The position numbers and the translations under genes were made by a program. Under the pieces are notes generated by a model. The model did not search any database, was not told the origin of the DNA, and saw nothing but the letters and a program-made list of their open reading frames with translations. From Russula earlei (taxonomy: Eukaryota; Basidiomycota; Agaricomycetes; Russulales; Russulaceae), in NCBI GenBank assembly GCA_025769875.1, contig JAGFNK010000149.1, positions 47,010 to 111,009 of the forward strand: a DNA stretch of 64,000 bases, given 5' to 3'. Shown one piece after another: positions 1 through 11,269 of the stretch (position 1 is the stretch's first letter; the number at the start of each line of letters is the position of its first letter).

Positions 1-544
1 CTAAGAGTTTGTGCCGCTGTTTTGGGTTCCTGGTGGCTGGGTGACCATGTGGCTGCCACGCGATGATTACCCGATTAGGAAACGGGTGCCTGGTCATGTT
101 ATAGTGCCTTTGCAATAGCAATATCTTGCACTGCAGGAGGGATAGCCCATAAAATGGGAAGGAGTTGGTAATGCAAACAAAGAGAGGTCTCTCTTGAGTG
201 AAATAGGACCATCTACGGCCAGGACCTGGCCTAGGTTCGTAAAATTCATCCCCTCTTTATAGACTAGTTGCTCCTGCAACGGTAGGGACTTGTTTCTTTG
301 GAAAGTGGAGTAGTTTGCATATGAAAAGTCAAAGTCTGTTCATTCATGGGGAGTTCTCTCTTGTTCTATGGATTGCTTTGGGGATAGCTGTGGTCGTTTG
401 AGTGCATGTGATCGCAGGGGTTCTCTGAAACATTTGTTGGTAACAAGGATAAAGGTAGTCGTCGACAGAGGTCATGATAAGAGTTGTTGGTTTAGGGGTT
501 ACTCCTGGTGGGAATCATTTTAAGCGCTTTCGGATATTTCTGAT
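1..544. repeat. 3' internal end of the Ty3 element; bases 1-240 repeated at 8765-9004
   Basis: Non-coding 3' part of the element downstream of the chromodomain. Bases 1-240 align gap-free with 8765-9004, with roughly ten substitutions by eye. No other coding sequence is visible here. Confidence 0.8.
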
Positions 545-3500
545 GGAAGTCTTTGACAAGTGATTGCGCTCTTGATAGGTTAGAGGCTGGTTCCCAAGTA
601 TTTTCTGCAGCAGTGTACCCTTTCCATTTAACTAGATATTGGATTCCTTTGCAGTTTGGGGAGAGTCAAGTGTTTAAGATCTGTTCCACTTCGTATTGCT
701 CTTCTCCTTCGATTAGTACCAGTGGCGGGTTTGAGAAGTTAGGGCCGTGGGCAGCGGTTTCTTTATAAGGTTTGATCAGGGAGTGGTGAAAAACTGGGTG
801 TATCTTCCAAGACTTTGGTAGTTCAAGGCGAACATTTACTGGATAGGCAGTGGTGACTTTGAATGGTCCGTAGCATTGAGGGGCTAGTTTTGCTTTTGGG
901 TGAGTGGTTCGTAGATTTGTGGCTTCCAGCCATACTCGATCCCCTTCTTTAAAACGAAATGTGGAGGATTGAGGTCCTGATTGCTTCATGATCTCGGTTG
1001 CTCGGTTCAGGGAGGCAGCTACTTCTTCTCTGAGCTGGTTTAGTCTCGATAGTCTTTCTTGGATTGAAGGGAACTTTGATGTAAAGGCAAGGGGCAGAGC
1101 AAATGTTGGGTTAAAGCCATACCAGACCTCAAAAGGGGGTTTGTTCGTAGCACTGTGTTGTCTGGCATTATGTGCAAACTCCATAAAGGGAATTAGTTCT
1201 GCCCAATTGTCTGCTTGATGGTTGCAAAATATTTTTAGGTATTGTTCTAGTTCTTGGTTAACTTGTTCTGTTTCTCCGTCTGTCTGTGGGTGATATGCTG
1301 TGCTTAATGATACTTTGACATTTAACTTCTTCCATAGTTCTTGAGTAACTTTTGCTGCAAATTGAGGGCCTCTGTCTGATATTATTTGTGTCGGGAGGCC
1401 TATTCTTCTCCAGACATTGTTCATGATTAGTGTCGCTGTTTCATCTGCTGTGATTGTCTTGTGGCAAGGGGTAATGATTATTGCTTTACTGAATTGATCT
1501 ACCATGACTAGGAGGCTGTCAAAGCCTTGTGAAATCAGTAGGTCCGTGATAAAGTCCATGGTAATGCTTTTCCATACTTCTCCAGCTGGTGTAATTGGTA
1601 CAAGGGGTGTTTCTGTCTTTGGACAGTTCTTTGTACTCTAGGCAAATTGCGCAACCGTCTACATAACTTTTGACATAGGTTAGCATTCCTGGCCACCAAT
1701 AGTTTCGGCTGATTAGTTCATAAGTTTTCCATTGGCCAGGATGCCCAGTGGCAAGGGAGTCGTGGTGTAGTTTCAGAATTTTCTTTCTTAGGGTGTCATT
1801 GTTTGGGATATAGACTTTTCCTTTGAATAATATTAGTCCATCTTCGAGGTTCCAGTCCTGTAAGCCTTTGGATAGTTGTCTTGGTCCATTCTTTATAATG
1901 ATTGCTAATGCGTTAGATACTTCTGGGTCGTAGTCTTTACTAGATCGTAGTTGTTGTTGAAGTTCTTGGTCACTGATTGGTTCTGTTGCAGAGGTGCGTG
2001 TTGCTCTGATTTTAAAATATTTGTCATCTAGGAGCACCTTTCCATCATTTTCGTTTTGTATCCCCTCTTTAAAGTCTGGTTGCCTGGACAGACCGTCGGC
2101 TTTGTTCATAGTGCCTGGGTGATGCGTGATAGTGTGGTCCGTCCATAGGTCAATGGGATGTGTAGCGCCTTCAAGGTAATGTCAGAAGTGCCAGAGGGAT
2201 GAGATGATGGCAAGGAGTTCCTTATCATAGATCATGTAATTTTATTGTGCGGGATCCAAGGATTTCGAAAAATAGGCTATTGGGTGATATCTGTTAAATT
2301 CATCAGGTTGTTCCAGGATTGCGCCAACTGCAAAGTCGCTTGCATCACAGATGAGTCGAAAGGGTTTAGTATGATCAGGTAACATGAGGATTGGGGCCGT
2401 TGTGAATGCTTGGACTAGTTTTTGAAATGCTTGTTCTTCATCGTCTTCCCACTTGAAGGGGTTTTCTTTCTTTGTTAAGTTAAACAAGGGCCGTGCTATT
2501 CGTGAGGTATTGGTGGATAAATCGTCGATAGAAGTTGCAGAATCCTAGAAATGCTTGTACTTCCGTAATATTGGTCGGAGTAGGCCACTTTGTAATGCCT
2601 ATTAACTTGTCTTGGTCCATGGATATTCGTCCTTGGGAGATATTGATGCCTAGGTAACTAATAGAGGTTTGTCGGAAAGCACATTTCTCTGGTTTCAAGT
2701 ATAAGTCATGGTCTTGGAGTGTTTTTAGGACCTTATGTGTCCAGTCGTCTAGTTCGTTCAAAGTTTGCACCATGATTAGTATATCATCTAGATAAACGAC
2801 CACTCATTCAGTGGCAATGTATTTCGCTAGGATGGTGTTCATAAAGCGTTGGAAAGTGGCTGGGGCGTTGCAGAGACCAAATGTCATTATCAATGGTTCG
2901 AAGAGTCCTAATGGTGTTTTGAATGCTGCGAGGTGTTCATTGCCCTCTCTTAGGCAGATATTGTTGTATCCCCATCGCACGTCAAACTTGGTAAAGTATT
3001 GGGCTCCTTGGAGTTTGTCAATTAATTCAGGAATCAAGGGTAGTGGATACGCGTCTTTGACAGTTGCTGCATTTAGAGCTCTGTAGTCTTGTACTGGTCG
3101 TAGATTTCCTCCTTTCTTTTCTACAAAGAAGAATGGGCTGGCGATAGCTGCTTTTGATGGTCAGATAGTGCCTCTTTTGAAATGTTCATCTAAGTATTCT
3201 TTTAGGGCTTGTAGTTCTTTGGGAGTAAGTCGGTAGATGCCAGAATTGCGTTGGGCGATCCCTGGTTTTAGATTGATTGCATGGTCCCATGGTTGGTGAG
3301 CAGGAAGACGTTGAGAGGCTTGTTTGTCAAAAACCTTTCGCCATTTCAAGAACTGGACAGGGATAAGTTCATCTAATGCCTTGAGGGGTGTTTCTGCATG
3401 GGCTAGTTTGGTAGCTGTGGTTGATTTGGCTCTTATGCTGATTGTCACTGGTCTAAATGCATTGTAGATTTGTTCGTCCACACATGGGTTCAATGGTCCT

Positions 3501-4186
3501 TCAGTATCTGGGAAGATTAGTGCAGCAACATTTGCAAACTCAGGTTCTTCTTCTTCAGGAAAAGTAAGCGCTTGTATTTGGTAATTCCGTGTTCCAGATG
3601 CAGATGCAATGGTTATGCTTGGGTGCATGGTAAGGCAGGTTCGGGGGCAATTCCTCAGTGTGATTGTGTTGTTTGCCCAATCGATATCTGGGTTGTGGTG
3701 TCGTAGCCAATCTGTTCCTAAGATGATGTCGTGATCTCCAATGTTAGTGACAAGGAATTCTGCTTGTTCGTCATGAGTAGCACCTGTGTGCACTTGAATG
3801 CGAAGTCTTTGGATGGTGCTAAAGCGTATTAGTCCGTTGGCGTTTTGTGTTCCATCTACATTTTGTGCTGGCAATGGTTTGGTCATAGTTCGGAGGTGCA
3901 GGTGGTGTCTTTGTGCGAATCGTTTGTGGATTATCATTCCTTCTGCTCCACTATTGAGCAGGGCTCTTGCACCGATTTCTTTGCCACTTGTCTTCCCCAC
4001 TAAAGTAACTTTCAAGGCAATAGATGGGGAGCAAATATTCTTGGTAAAAACCTTGGGGTAATTGATTTCTCTTTGTATCATACTGATTTGGACCATGTCC
4101 CTTCTCGGTGCAGAAGGGGGTCCAATTAAAAATCCATAGGAGCAGATCTTGGGCGAAGGATTGAGTCTGCAAGTGTTTCTCTCCAA
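545..4186 (-). pseudogene. Ty3 pol remnant: protease, RT, RNase H, integrase, chromodomain
   Basis: The protease region (3.9-4.0 kb) reads LLNSGAEG where DSGA is expected, so the catalytic Asp is Asn. RT is at about 2480-3160 and retains the catalytic YLDDILI (near 2785), but TGA stops lie just before it (2801-2803) and upstream (3158-3160). RNase H has DASDFAVGAIL, then jumps from DLWTDH directly to HHPGTMNKADGLSR. This removes about 25 residues, including the usual second half of the tethered-strand motif. Integrase spans 666-2100: an HHCC finger with HHDSLATGHPG and CAIC, then a core with the SDRGPQF Asp and ETEQVNQELEQYL. A chromodomain at about 545-665 ([15 protein letters not shown]) follows a TGA after QILNT. 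The reading frame changes near 2485 and near 1560. Confidence 0.92.
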
Positions 4187-4284
4187 GTTGTTAATGATGC
4201 AACAGGAATGGGTTCTTCTTGCACAGGTTCGATGTTTTCATCTTGGATGGTTGTAGCTCTGACTGTTTGGGGGCGAGATCCTTG

Positions 4285-5082
4285 TCATTGGTGTCCTTGG
4301 GCTGCTTTCTTTGCTCTACATTGATTTGCCATATGGTTCTTCTTTCCACAGTAGTAACAGAGGTTGTTCTTGCGTCGAAACTCTTTCTCTGCGTCTGTGA
4401 GGGGTTTCCTTTCACTTCTGGATTCCCAGGGTCGTTCATTAGGTTCTCCTTGGTACAGGTTAATTTCCAATGGATTGTCTGATCCTTGAGTATTTAATCC
4501 TCGGGCACGCACAGAGCATCCTCCTTGAAAAGCAGTGGAATTGTAGAGGTGGAAAAGGTTGTCGAATTCTCTTGCTGCTTTGACAAGGGCTGCAAGTGTA
4601 GTTGGTGTCGGTGTGATCCTTAGTATTTTCTGATGTAGGGCCGGGTTAATGTTCTTCCTGAATGCGTACATCTTTGTTCTTTTGTCGGTGGTAGCTCGTG
4701 ATGCGTGGTGCGACCAATTCTGGTACCATTCGTTAAAGGGTAGATTCCCTTAATAATAGGTGTGCATTGTGTTAGCGGAGGCCAACTCTGCTTCTGCAGG
4801 GATGAAGTGATCGGCAAAGGCTTTCTTGAAATCGTTCCATGATCCATAGTTTGCTACTGTATGAGCCATAGCCTTAGTGGTTTGTTCTATAGCCCACGCT
4901 CCGGTGGGTGTTCCTACTTTAAAGTGGGTTAATGCAGCAGCGACTTTCTTGCTTTCATCTGTAAAGGAGTCGCCGTTGATGTAGTAATAATTGGCCAAAG
5001 CTGCCCAAAAGGCTTCTGCATTATCAGCTTTTCCATCAAAGGGTTCTGGTGCAGTTCCGACAAGGCGTGGATTGCTTGACAT
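4285..5082 (-). pseudogene. Ty3 gag with zinc knuckle and one in-frame stop
   Basis: Structural capsid/nucleocapsid protein of the retrotransposon. It begins MSSNPRLVGTAPEPFDG, then an AFWAAL capsid-like helix region and an FIPAEAE stretch typical of Ty3 Gag. A TAA stop at 4750-4752 interrupts the frame after HTYY, and the same frame resumes with GNLPFNEWYQNW. The C-terminus holds a CX2CX4HX4C zinc knuckle (CYYCGKKNHMANQC). It is followed by pol in a different frame. The single stop suggests fairly recent inactivation. Confidence 0.88.
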
Positions 5083-5788
5083 GGTGGGGTTCTGAGTTGT
5101 TGCAGCTGTAACAATAGGTGGGGCTGTTCCTTGTAATTGGATTCTAGTTGGAGTGAGCGTTCGAGGGACTGCTTGTGGTACATTGCTAATTGTATGAGGG
5201 GTAGGTTGTTGGGTATTACGCTGGGTGGAAGGTCCTGGAGTAGTGCTTTGAGTGCTTTGAGCAGTTCCTAAGATAGCAGTAACTTCTTGAGTTGTTCTGG
5301 CTGTAAAATCGACTTCTTGATTGTTATAGTAAACCCAATGTTTTCTAGAACGGCTCCACTTGACCAGTTTGTCTAGGAAGAGGCCTGTGTAATTATAAGG
5401 ATTGAAGTCTTGGACGTTCTCTGCTCCTGGGGCTGCCGCTTTAAGTTGTTCGGTGGTAACTTTGTTGTTTTCGTCTTCATAGAACCAAGTGTCAGAAAGA
5501 TTTCCATGGTTGATAATAGGTGTACCCGCAAATCTTCCTCAGTAACAGTGATCTTGGGTGTCGTAGCTGAGATTTTCAAATAGGAGTGGGATTAGATTTT
5601 CTTCTTCGTCAGTGATGTCTCTCCTAGTGCTCATAGATCTAGACAACAGTTATAGTCCAATGGCTGTTGTTCCAAGGATATGCAATGGTGTAGGCTGGTT
5701 TCAGTCGAATAGTGTCGGGTCTTCCTTGGTGCTTTCTCAAGTGGATTCAGGAGTATTCTTCGGTGATGCTGCTTTGGGTCAAGACTAC

Positions 5789-6259
5789 TCAGGTTTTCCA
5801 CAAGTATCCTTCGAATTCTGCTGGTGAGATAGCAAAGTCGTTTATCTCTCTGGTGGGGTGTTGATACACTACAAAGTGGGTCGTTCTAAGATGCCAAGCC
5901 TCTGTGCAATAGTTCTTAAATTCAAGTAGTTCCCTCTTTGAATGTGTAGGTAGGTTTAGGGCTAAGAAAGATTGTTCTGGTAGATAGGAGTGAAGTTCAG
6001 TATTTCTAATGTCAATACTATCAGGTGATTCAACAAATGGCGATGCAAAGGGCTGAGGAGGTACGACAGGTGTAGGAATACGAGAGGTAAACAGGGGTAC
6101 GTAGGCATCAGGGGGAGTAGGAGGTAATGGTCTTTCAACAAGGAATCCTCTTGCGTTGGGAACTGTTTCTCTAGAGGGAGCTCCCTGAGGCGTTGCGTGT
6201 CTTCTGTGTCGAGGAGCCAGAATTACTGGAATGGGAGGTGGTAATCGCCTGGTGTCCAC
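5789..6259 (-). CDS. Element-borne ORF, proline-rich, unknown function
   Basis: An open frame of about 156 codons inside the Ty3 element, between the LTR and gag and in the same orientation. The first half is rich in Pro and Arg (PPPIPVILAPRHRR, PLPPTPPDAYVP). The second half looks folded (SYLPEQSFLALNLP, ELLEFKNYC, HFVVYQHP). I recognise no domain. It may be a broken part of the same accessory protein as 7210-8133, because the sequence between them (6260-7209) also has short coding-like stretches. Whether it is expressed is unknown. Confidence 0.4.
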   Translation of the reverse strand: MDTRRLPPPIPVILAPRHRRHATPQGAPSRETVPNARGFLVERPLPPTPPDAYVPLFTSRIPTPVVPPQPFASPFVESPDSIDIRNTELHSYLPEQSFLALNLPTHSKRELLEFKNYCTEAWHLRTTHFVVYQHPTREINDFAISPAEFEGYLWKT

Positions 6260-6879
6260 AAGGTAATTCCGTCAGGAGTAGGAGGTGTATCTGGTCGAAA
6301 GTTGCACGTGCAATACTCTGTTTTGCAGTTACACCTTGCTGTCCACAGGTTTGACTCGGTATTTTCTGTGCTGGCAGACCAACATTCCTGGCTAGTTGGG
6401 ATGGTAGTTTGAATTGGTGTGAGGGGTCGAGGAGCGAGACTTGAGGCTTCTAGGATTGCTGGGACAGAATAGTACGCAGGGGGACCAGTATATGAGGCGT
6501 CTGGGCTGGTAATTGCCCAAGGTTGATTGTAGTCTGCGTTGTATAGCCAAGAGTTAGTTTCCCAATCAAAGGTGTTGTGTATTCCTGGTACAACAGCAAG
6601 TTGGACGTAAGATTGGTTTTCCCTTTGTATTCTGTTGAGGCGTAGGTGGTAGAACTGGACGGTGAGTCAATAGTAGCTGATATAAGTCCAAGCTAAGTAG
6701 AATAAGCGATATCCTGTTCTCAAGGAGTGGGTAATGATGTGGTGGCGTGGTTGAATGACTCTGGTCCAGAGATTTAATTCACTGGTGTGTAGGGATTGAT
6801 AGTCGACTGGTTGTCCTTGGATGTTCTTCGCTTGAGCAAGGTGCCAATATAATAGTTGCTGTTGTGCTGGTGGCAGAAG

Positions 6880-7140
6880 TCAACTAAGACTTTCGAGGTA
6901 TAGTGCGTGTTCGTTGTGGCTTAAGAGCTGTCCAAAAGGTAAGACTCCAAGGAATTCTTTGACAATGAGATGAGGAAAGTCTTCGTGTGGTGGTTCTATC
7001 TCTGGTATGTCGTGCAAGTTGGTTAAAGTAGTGACAGGGAACGCGACGGAGGTCCAAGTTCGATAATGATTTAGACTTAAGACGTGTCGAGTGATAGCGT
7101 CTTCTTCTTTGTCTTCTTCTAAGGTGTATTCGCGAGGCAC
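6880..7140 (-). CDS. Short element-borne ORF, unknown function
   Basis: Eighty-six codons, same strand as gag/pol, within the pre-gag region of the Ty3 element. It starts MPREYTLEEDKEEDAITRHV and contains HVLSLNHYRTW and PHEDFPHLIVKEFLGVLPFG, which look like structured protein rather than random translation. It is probably a fragment of a larger accessory product disrupted by stops. Confidence 0.35.
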   Translation of the reverse strand: MPREYTLEEDKEEDAITRHVLSLNHYRTWTSVAFPVTTLTNLHDIPEIEPPHEDFPHLIVKEFLGVLPFGQLLSHNEHALYLESLS

Positions 7141-7209
7141 TTTAGTTAAAGCAAAGAAAGGATCTTTATTCGATCTTTATTGAAGCGTGACAAGGATGGT
7201 TCTTACTTT

Positions 7210-8133
7210 TTAAGAACTGTGCGCAAGATCTATAGTTTCGAGGTGGTACCTCTCGATTATTTCGAGGGGGTTAGGGGGAATACGAGGTGTGAAGCAGAAA
7301 CGAAGTAGCTGGGGGTTAAAGCGGATGGTGTCGACTGTATAAGTCGAATAGTGACGTAGAGATACGCGGTTACTGTTCTCCTCGAAATGTAAGTAACCGT
7401 AAGCAAAGGCGAGGCGTCCGTCCAAGAAGTCGTGTATGATAGATAAGCAAAACGAGCCCTTGTAAGCAGGGCGGTAAATAGCAGGCAAGGTAAATAGTTT
7501 CCTAAACAAAGAAGTGTTAAAGATGTATGCGATGCGTCCGAGGGGGAAGTCAGCGTCCGGGGCGTATATCCCGATGTTGGAACAGATACCGAAGGGGGTT
7601 AAGTTGTACTGGGTGGCAAGGGCAGCATTGGAAGGTTCCACAGCAAAAGTGTGGACGATGCGTGCACGAAAGATGGTTGTGTAGGTGTCGGTGAAGGCGC
7701 GACGACTCAACTGGTCTGAAGTAGGGATGTGTCCCAGGTAGTCTTGGTGATTTAAGTCGTGGAGGGGGCGCCACTGCTCGCGGGAACGATTGGTGGTGGG
7801 AAGGATGAAGTACTGATGAGGGTGGAACTGGAATTTTGTGCAAGGAGGGCGGTCGAGGAAGCCTTCAGGCAAGGGAGGACGGTCCACTTGCTGCTGCTCG
7901 TTCTGCGCTGGAGGGGGAGTGCCGACAGGGACAAAGTCGCCTGGAACAGGCTGAGCGATGACAGGAGACGATGGTGGGGCTTCTGGGGAGTATAGGATGC
8001 TGAGGGGTGAGGACGTGTCAGTTGGTCCGAGGTCTTCAGTGAGGAGACGAAGGGCGGTGCGTGGAGTGGGCTGGAGAGGAGAAGGGAGATGCAGGGAAGT
8101 GTTGACAAAAGTGGGGGAGTTGGGAGTGGACAC
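7210..8133 (-). CDS. Accessory ORF of the Ty3 element, 307 aa, unknown function
   Basis: The longest intact reading frame in the element, lying just inside the 5' LTR and well upstream of gag. Residues 1-95 are low-complexity Pro/Ser/Thr, including PPLPEGFLDRPP. Residues ~95-300 look globular, with many aromatic and hydrophobic clusters (FQFHPHQYFILP, HTFAVEPSNAALA, IIHDFLDGRLAFAYGYLHF). No protease, RT, envelope or zinc-finger motif is visible, and I see no membrane segment that would suggest an envelope-like protein. It stays open although gag and pol carry stops. It could be a chance-surviving frame or a captured host sequence. Confidence 0.55.
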   Translation of the reverse strand: MSTPNSPTFVNTSLHLPSPLQPTPRTALRLLTEDLGPTDTSSPLSILYSPEAPPSSPVIAQPVPGDFVPVGTPPPAQNEQQQVDRPPLPEGFLDRPPCTKFQFHPHQYFILPTTNRSREQWRPLHDLNHQDYLGHIPTSDQLSRRAFTDTYTTIFRARIVHTFAVEPSNAALATQYNLTPFGICSNIGIYAPDADFPLGRIAYIFNTSLFRKLFTLPAIYRPAYKGSFCLSIIHDFLDGRLAFAYGYLHFEENSNRVSLRHYSTYTVDTIRFNPQLLRFCFTPRIPPNPLEIIERYHLETIDLAHSS

Positions 8134-8394
8134 TTGAGCGTTGGCTGGTCAATACAAGGGTGATGAGAGACTGTCCAGATGTCAAGACACATACTGCTGA
8201 TCCGTGTGGACTCAGGAGCAGGTGGGCAAGGGTCAGAACAGATGGTATGCAGCGTAGGCGGTGTTGAACAAGAGGACGAGCCAAATGACTAGGATGTACC
8301 AGATGGGGACTGGTACGTGTAACTGGAGGCAAAGGTGAAGGTTAGAAGCCAGTGCAACGAGGGGGCTTTAAACAAGGTGGTTGTAGAAGAGTAC

Positions 8395-8760
8395 CTTGGA
8401 AGCGAGGGGAGTCTTTAAACTGAGCGGTCGCGGGGGAGTACCCAGGAAGATGAGAGTATCACAAATGGACAGTCTGATGACTGCCATTCTTCATTGGGGC
8501 TTATATACAGTATACAGGGTCAATTACAAAGAACTGGGACTATTCTAGACTCTTTGGTACCATCCAATAGGACTACAGAGGCATAAACTCACTTGTGTCA
8601 AGTTTCAGGCTTACTGAGCGCATTACTGATCATTGTGGAGCGATGACATCATTATGATGTCACTGTGGAGCACTTAGTGAGCCTATGAGGTCACTGTGGA
8701 GTCGCTCAGTCAGCCATGATGTCATTGGAGCCTTGATGATGTCAGATGAGTTATGCAACA
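8395..8760 (-). repeat. LTR of the Ty3 element (5' LTR, shared with a second truncated copy)
   Basis: Read on the minus strand it begins TGTTGCATAACTC at 8760. It carries a TATA-like GTATATAAGCC near 8510 and a run through CATCAGACTGTCC. The same sequence occurs inverted at 10928-11269. To its left lies the internal region of the full element. To its right lies another copy of the 3' internal end (8765-9004). This is the arrangement expected after recombination between LTRs of two elements. The inner boundary is approximate. Confidence 0.82.
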
Positions 8761-8764
8761 GTTT

Positions 8765-9004
8765 CTAAGAGTTTGTGCTGCTGTTTTGGGTTCCTGGTGG
8801 CTGGGTGACCATGTGGCTGCCACGCGATGATTACCCGATTAAGAAACAGGTGCCCGGTTGTGTTATAGTGCCTTTGCAATAGCGATATCTTGCACTGCAG
8901 GAGGGATAGCCCAGAAAATGGGAAGGAGTTGGTAATGCAAACAAAGAGAGGTCTCTCTTGAGTGAAATAGGACCATCTATGGCCAGGACCTGGCCTAGGT
9001 TCAT
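8765..9004 (-). mobile_element. Truncated second Ty3 copy: 240 bp of 3' internal sequence
   Basis: Collinear with bases 1-240 with only scattered substitutions. The similarity stops sharply at 9004, so the rest of the second copy has been lost or replaced. Confidence 0.8.
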
Positions 9005-10927
9005 AACAATAACAAGGTTATGACTTGTTCCCTATTTAGCAGTTCTCTTGTAGTAAATAAGTGCTCAATAAAGTAGCGGACAGTCCTTAGACTGTCCATT
9101 TGTTTACAGCACTCTCTATCCCTGGGATACTCCTTTAAGGACTGTCCCCTTTGTGACCATTCTGGCTTCTTCCCTGCATACCTGCTCAACTTTACCAGTA
9201 ACTATACCTCTTTGGTATTTGCTTCTGCTTTGGACTCTACTCCTTGCCCATGCCGTCTTAGACATCTATTGACTCATCTTCGAGCTTACTCCTCACTCTT
9301 GAACTGGATAGTTCAACAGTGAGTCTTGACACTGATTGTGCTGTTGCTGAGAACAGATTAGAACAAAAAAAAAGAAAAAAGAAAAAAAAAAGCACACAGG
9401 GTTTGTGATTGTGTGGAATTGCCTCCATGACCATTGGGTGCTCTTGTGGTCTTGCCTTGGGGTTGCTAGCAGGGCAGAGGGTATTGAGATGCATGGTAGG
9501 TTGAGAAAGTGAGAGAGGAGGAATAGAAAAATTTGTGAGAAAAAAACGCATGTGCACATGGGAAAAGGCACATTTGAGGGAATTGACCTGTCACAGATTG
9601 AATTTGCTTGAAGAACCATCTGGCATGGGATACTTGGCTGTTGGTCTTGCAGGAAGGAGGGAAAGAAGGAGAGAAAGTGAGAGAAAAGTGCACATGGGAT
9701 ACAAACATGAATGTGCAAGGGTGAGCAAGCACACAAGAATGCGAGAATTTTGTGCATGTGGGAAGCATAGTTGTGTGCCATCTGGGATTCATGTGTCGGA
9801 ATTGGCCTGGTGTGCATGGAGGGAGGAACATAGAAGGGGCATGCTTGAAAACCATTTTCTCTGCAGGAAAAGGGAGGTCAACTATGCAGATGAACTCACA
9901 TAAACAAAGGGAAGCACTCACTTTCACAAACACGTGAATGTGGGAAACGGATCTCATCCCGAGCCCTATGATAGAGTCCATGGGAGAAGGAAGAAGCGGT
10001 GGGGAGAGGAGGAGGCACACATGTGACTGATTGCCCATTGAGAAGAGGGGGCTGGGCCAGGTGTCCATATTGTATGTGTGCCTTGTGCACCTGTGGAAAT
10101 GACAGCTCATGGGAAAACTCCAATGAGGCCAGTGAAATTTTGAGGAAACTGGTGTTTTGAGAGTCTTGAACTGGGACCTTGGGGAAGGAAGAGTGTGAAG
10201 GAAAGGGGAAAGAGAGGAAGAAGGAAGGCAGAGAGAGGAAGGATGGCAGAACAAAAAACAAACATGCATTCGTAAAACAAAGATGCTGCAGCTGAAAGAA
10301 TTTTTTTATTGCTTAGTAATTTTAAGGATCCATTTAAGGGAATTCCTGGTAAGCAAAAGCATCCAAATGGAGGCAGCTCAGGGTGGACCCTGACTCCCCA
10401 TTCTCATTTTAATTAGTTGAAGAGCTTTTAGTGTCCACATGTTCACTGCTTAGTACATGTGCAAAGTTTAGGGCCAGTCATCTGAGGACTTGTGGCTTTG
10501 TCTGTGGAATAGAGTTGTCCATAAGGCCCCTTATATAGTTCTATTAGGGTCCTTAGAGTCGATCCTAATACTTCTATTAAGGTCCTTAGTATTGCCTTAT
10601 AGTTTGTTCTAAGGTTATTAGAGTTAGTCTAATAACGTGTTATAGGGCCTGTAGTATCTTTGTTAGTGTATATTGTAGAGCACTTTGGGTCATCCTAACG
10701 GGTCTTTAGGGAGCCTATAATACTGTCTTATATTGCTAGAAGGGTTGTCACTAAGTAGGGCTTGCTATATGTTGATTGTGCCTAGAATCAATCACACAAC
10801 AATGCATGTGTGATATTGTGGACACCTCTACTCACTCCTTTTGTCCATGTGAGCAGGTGGCATCATAGAGGCTGGGTTTCCTCTAATAAGGAAGGGTCCT
10901 TCTAGGGCCCTCTCTGGGAAATGGTTC
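9005..10927. other. Non-coding, repeat-derived sequence without a recognisable gene
   Basis: Long open frames occur on both strands but are low complexity (Ser/Phe/His-rich) and show no splice structure or domain, so I do not call them. There is an A-rich tract at 9365-9392. The stretch 10500-10925 is AT-rich with LTR-like texture and shares the phrase GTGGACACCT followed by a CTCACTCCTTTTG-like run with 55.67 kb, suggesting a common old LTR family. Confidence 0.45.
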
Positions 10928-11269
10928 ATGACAATAACTCATATGATGTCATTTAGCTCCAATGACATCTTGGCTGACTGAGCGACTACACACTGACATC
11001 ATCTGCTCACCAAGCACTCCACAGTGACATCATTATAGTGTCATTGCTCCACACTGATCAGTAATACACTCAGTCAGCCCTAAATCTGACACAAGTGAGT
11101 TCATGCCTCTACAACCCTATTGGATAGTACCAAAGAGTCTAGAATAGTTCCTGTTCTTTGTAATTGACCATGTACATGGTATATAAGCCCCAATGTAGCA
11201 TTGCAGTCATCAGACTGTCCATTTGTGATACTCTCCTTCCAAAGTACTCCTCAACAACCACTTTGTTTA
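10928..11269 (+). repeat. Solo or residual LTR, inverted copy of the LTR at 8395-8760
   Basis: Starts TGACAATAACTCATATGATG and matches the reverse complement of 8395-8760 along most of its length, including GTATATAAGCCCCAATG and CATCAGACTGTCCATTTGTG. The match ends where the inverted-repeat DNA transposon begins. No internal Ty3 sequence of the same family follows. Confidence 0.8.

Larger units (their letters stand above)
1..8760 (-). mobile_element. Decayed Ty3/gypsy chromovirus, minus strand, with long pre-gag region
   Basis: Reading leftwards the element runs 5' LTR (about 8395-8760), about 3 kb of accessory coding-like sequence (5.3-8.15 kb), gag (4285-5082), then protease, RT, RNase H, integrase and chromodomain down to about 545. 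The 3' LTR should lie just left of base 1. This follows because bases 1-240 recur without gaps at 8765-9004, immediately right of an LTR, where a second copy's 3' internal end adjoins it. The copy is dead: gag and pol contain several in-frame stops and two pol frameshifts, the protease aspartate is Asn, and RNase H has an internal deletion. The chromodomain and gene order place it in the Ty3 chromovirus group. Confidence 0.9.

Noticed and set aside
9258..10269. Several overlapping long minus-strand frames rich in Ser, Phe, His and Cys
   Set aside because: Low complexity, no domain, no splice pattern, and the opposite strand is equally open; best explained by base composition.
8998..10937. Short direct repeat GGTTCAT(A/G)ACAATAAC flanking 9.0-10.9 kb, resembling a target duplication
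   Set aside because: The right copy is itself the start of an LTR and the left copy is at the end of a truncated element; similarity of 16 bases with a mismatch may be chance.
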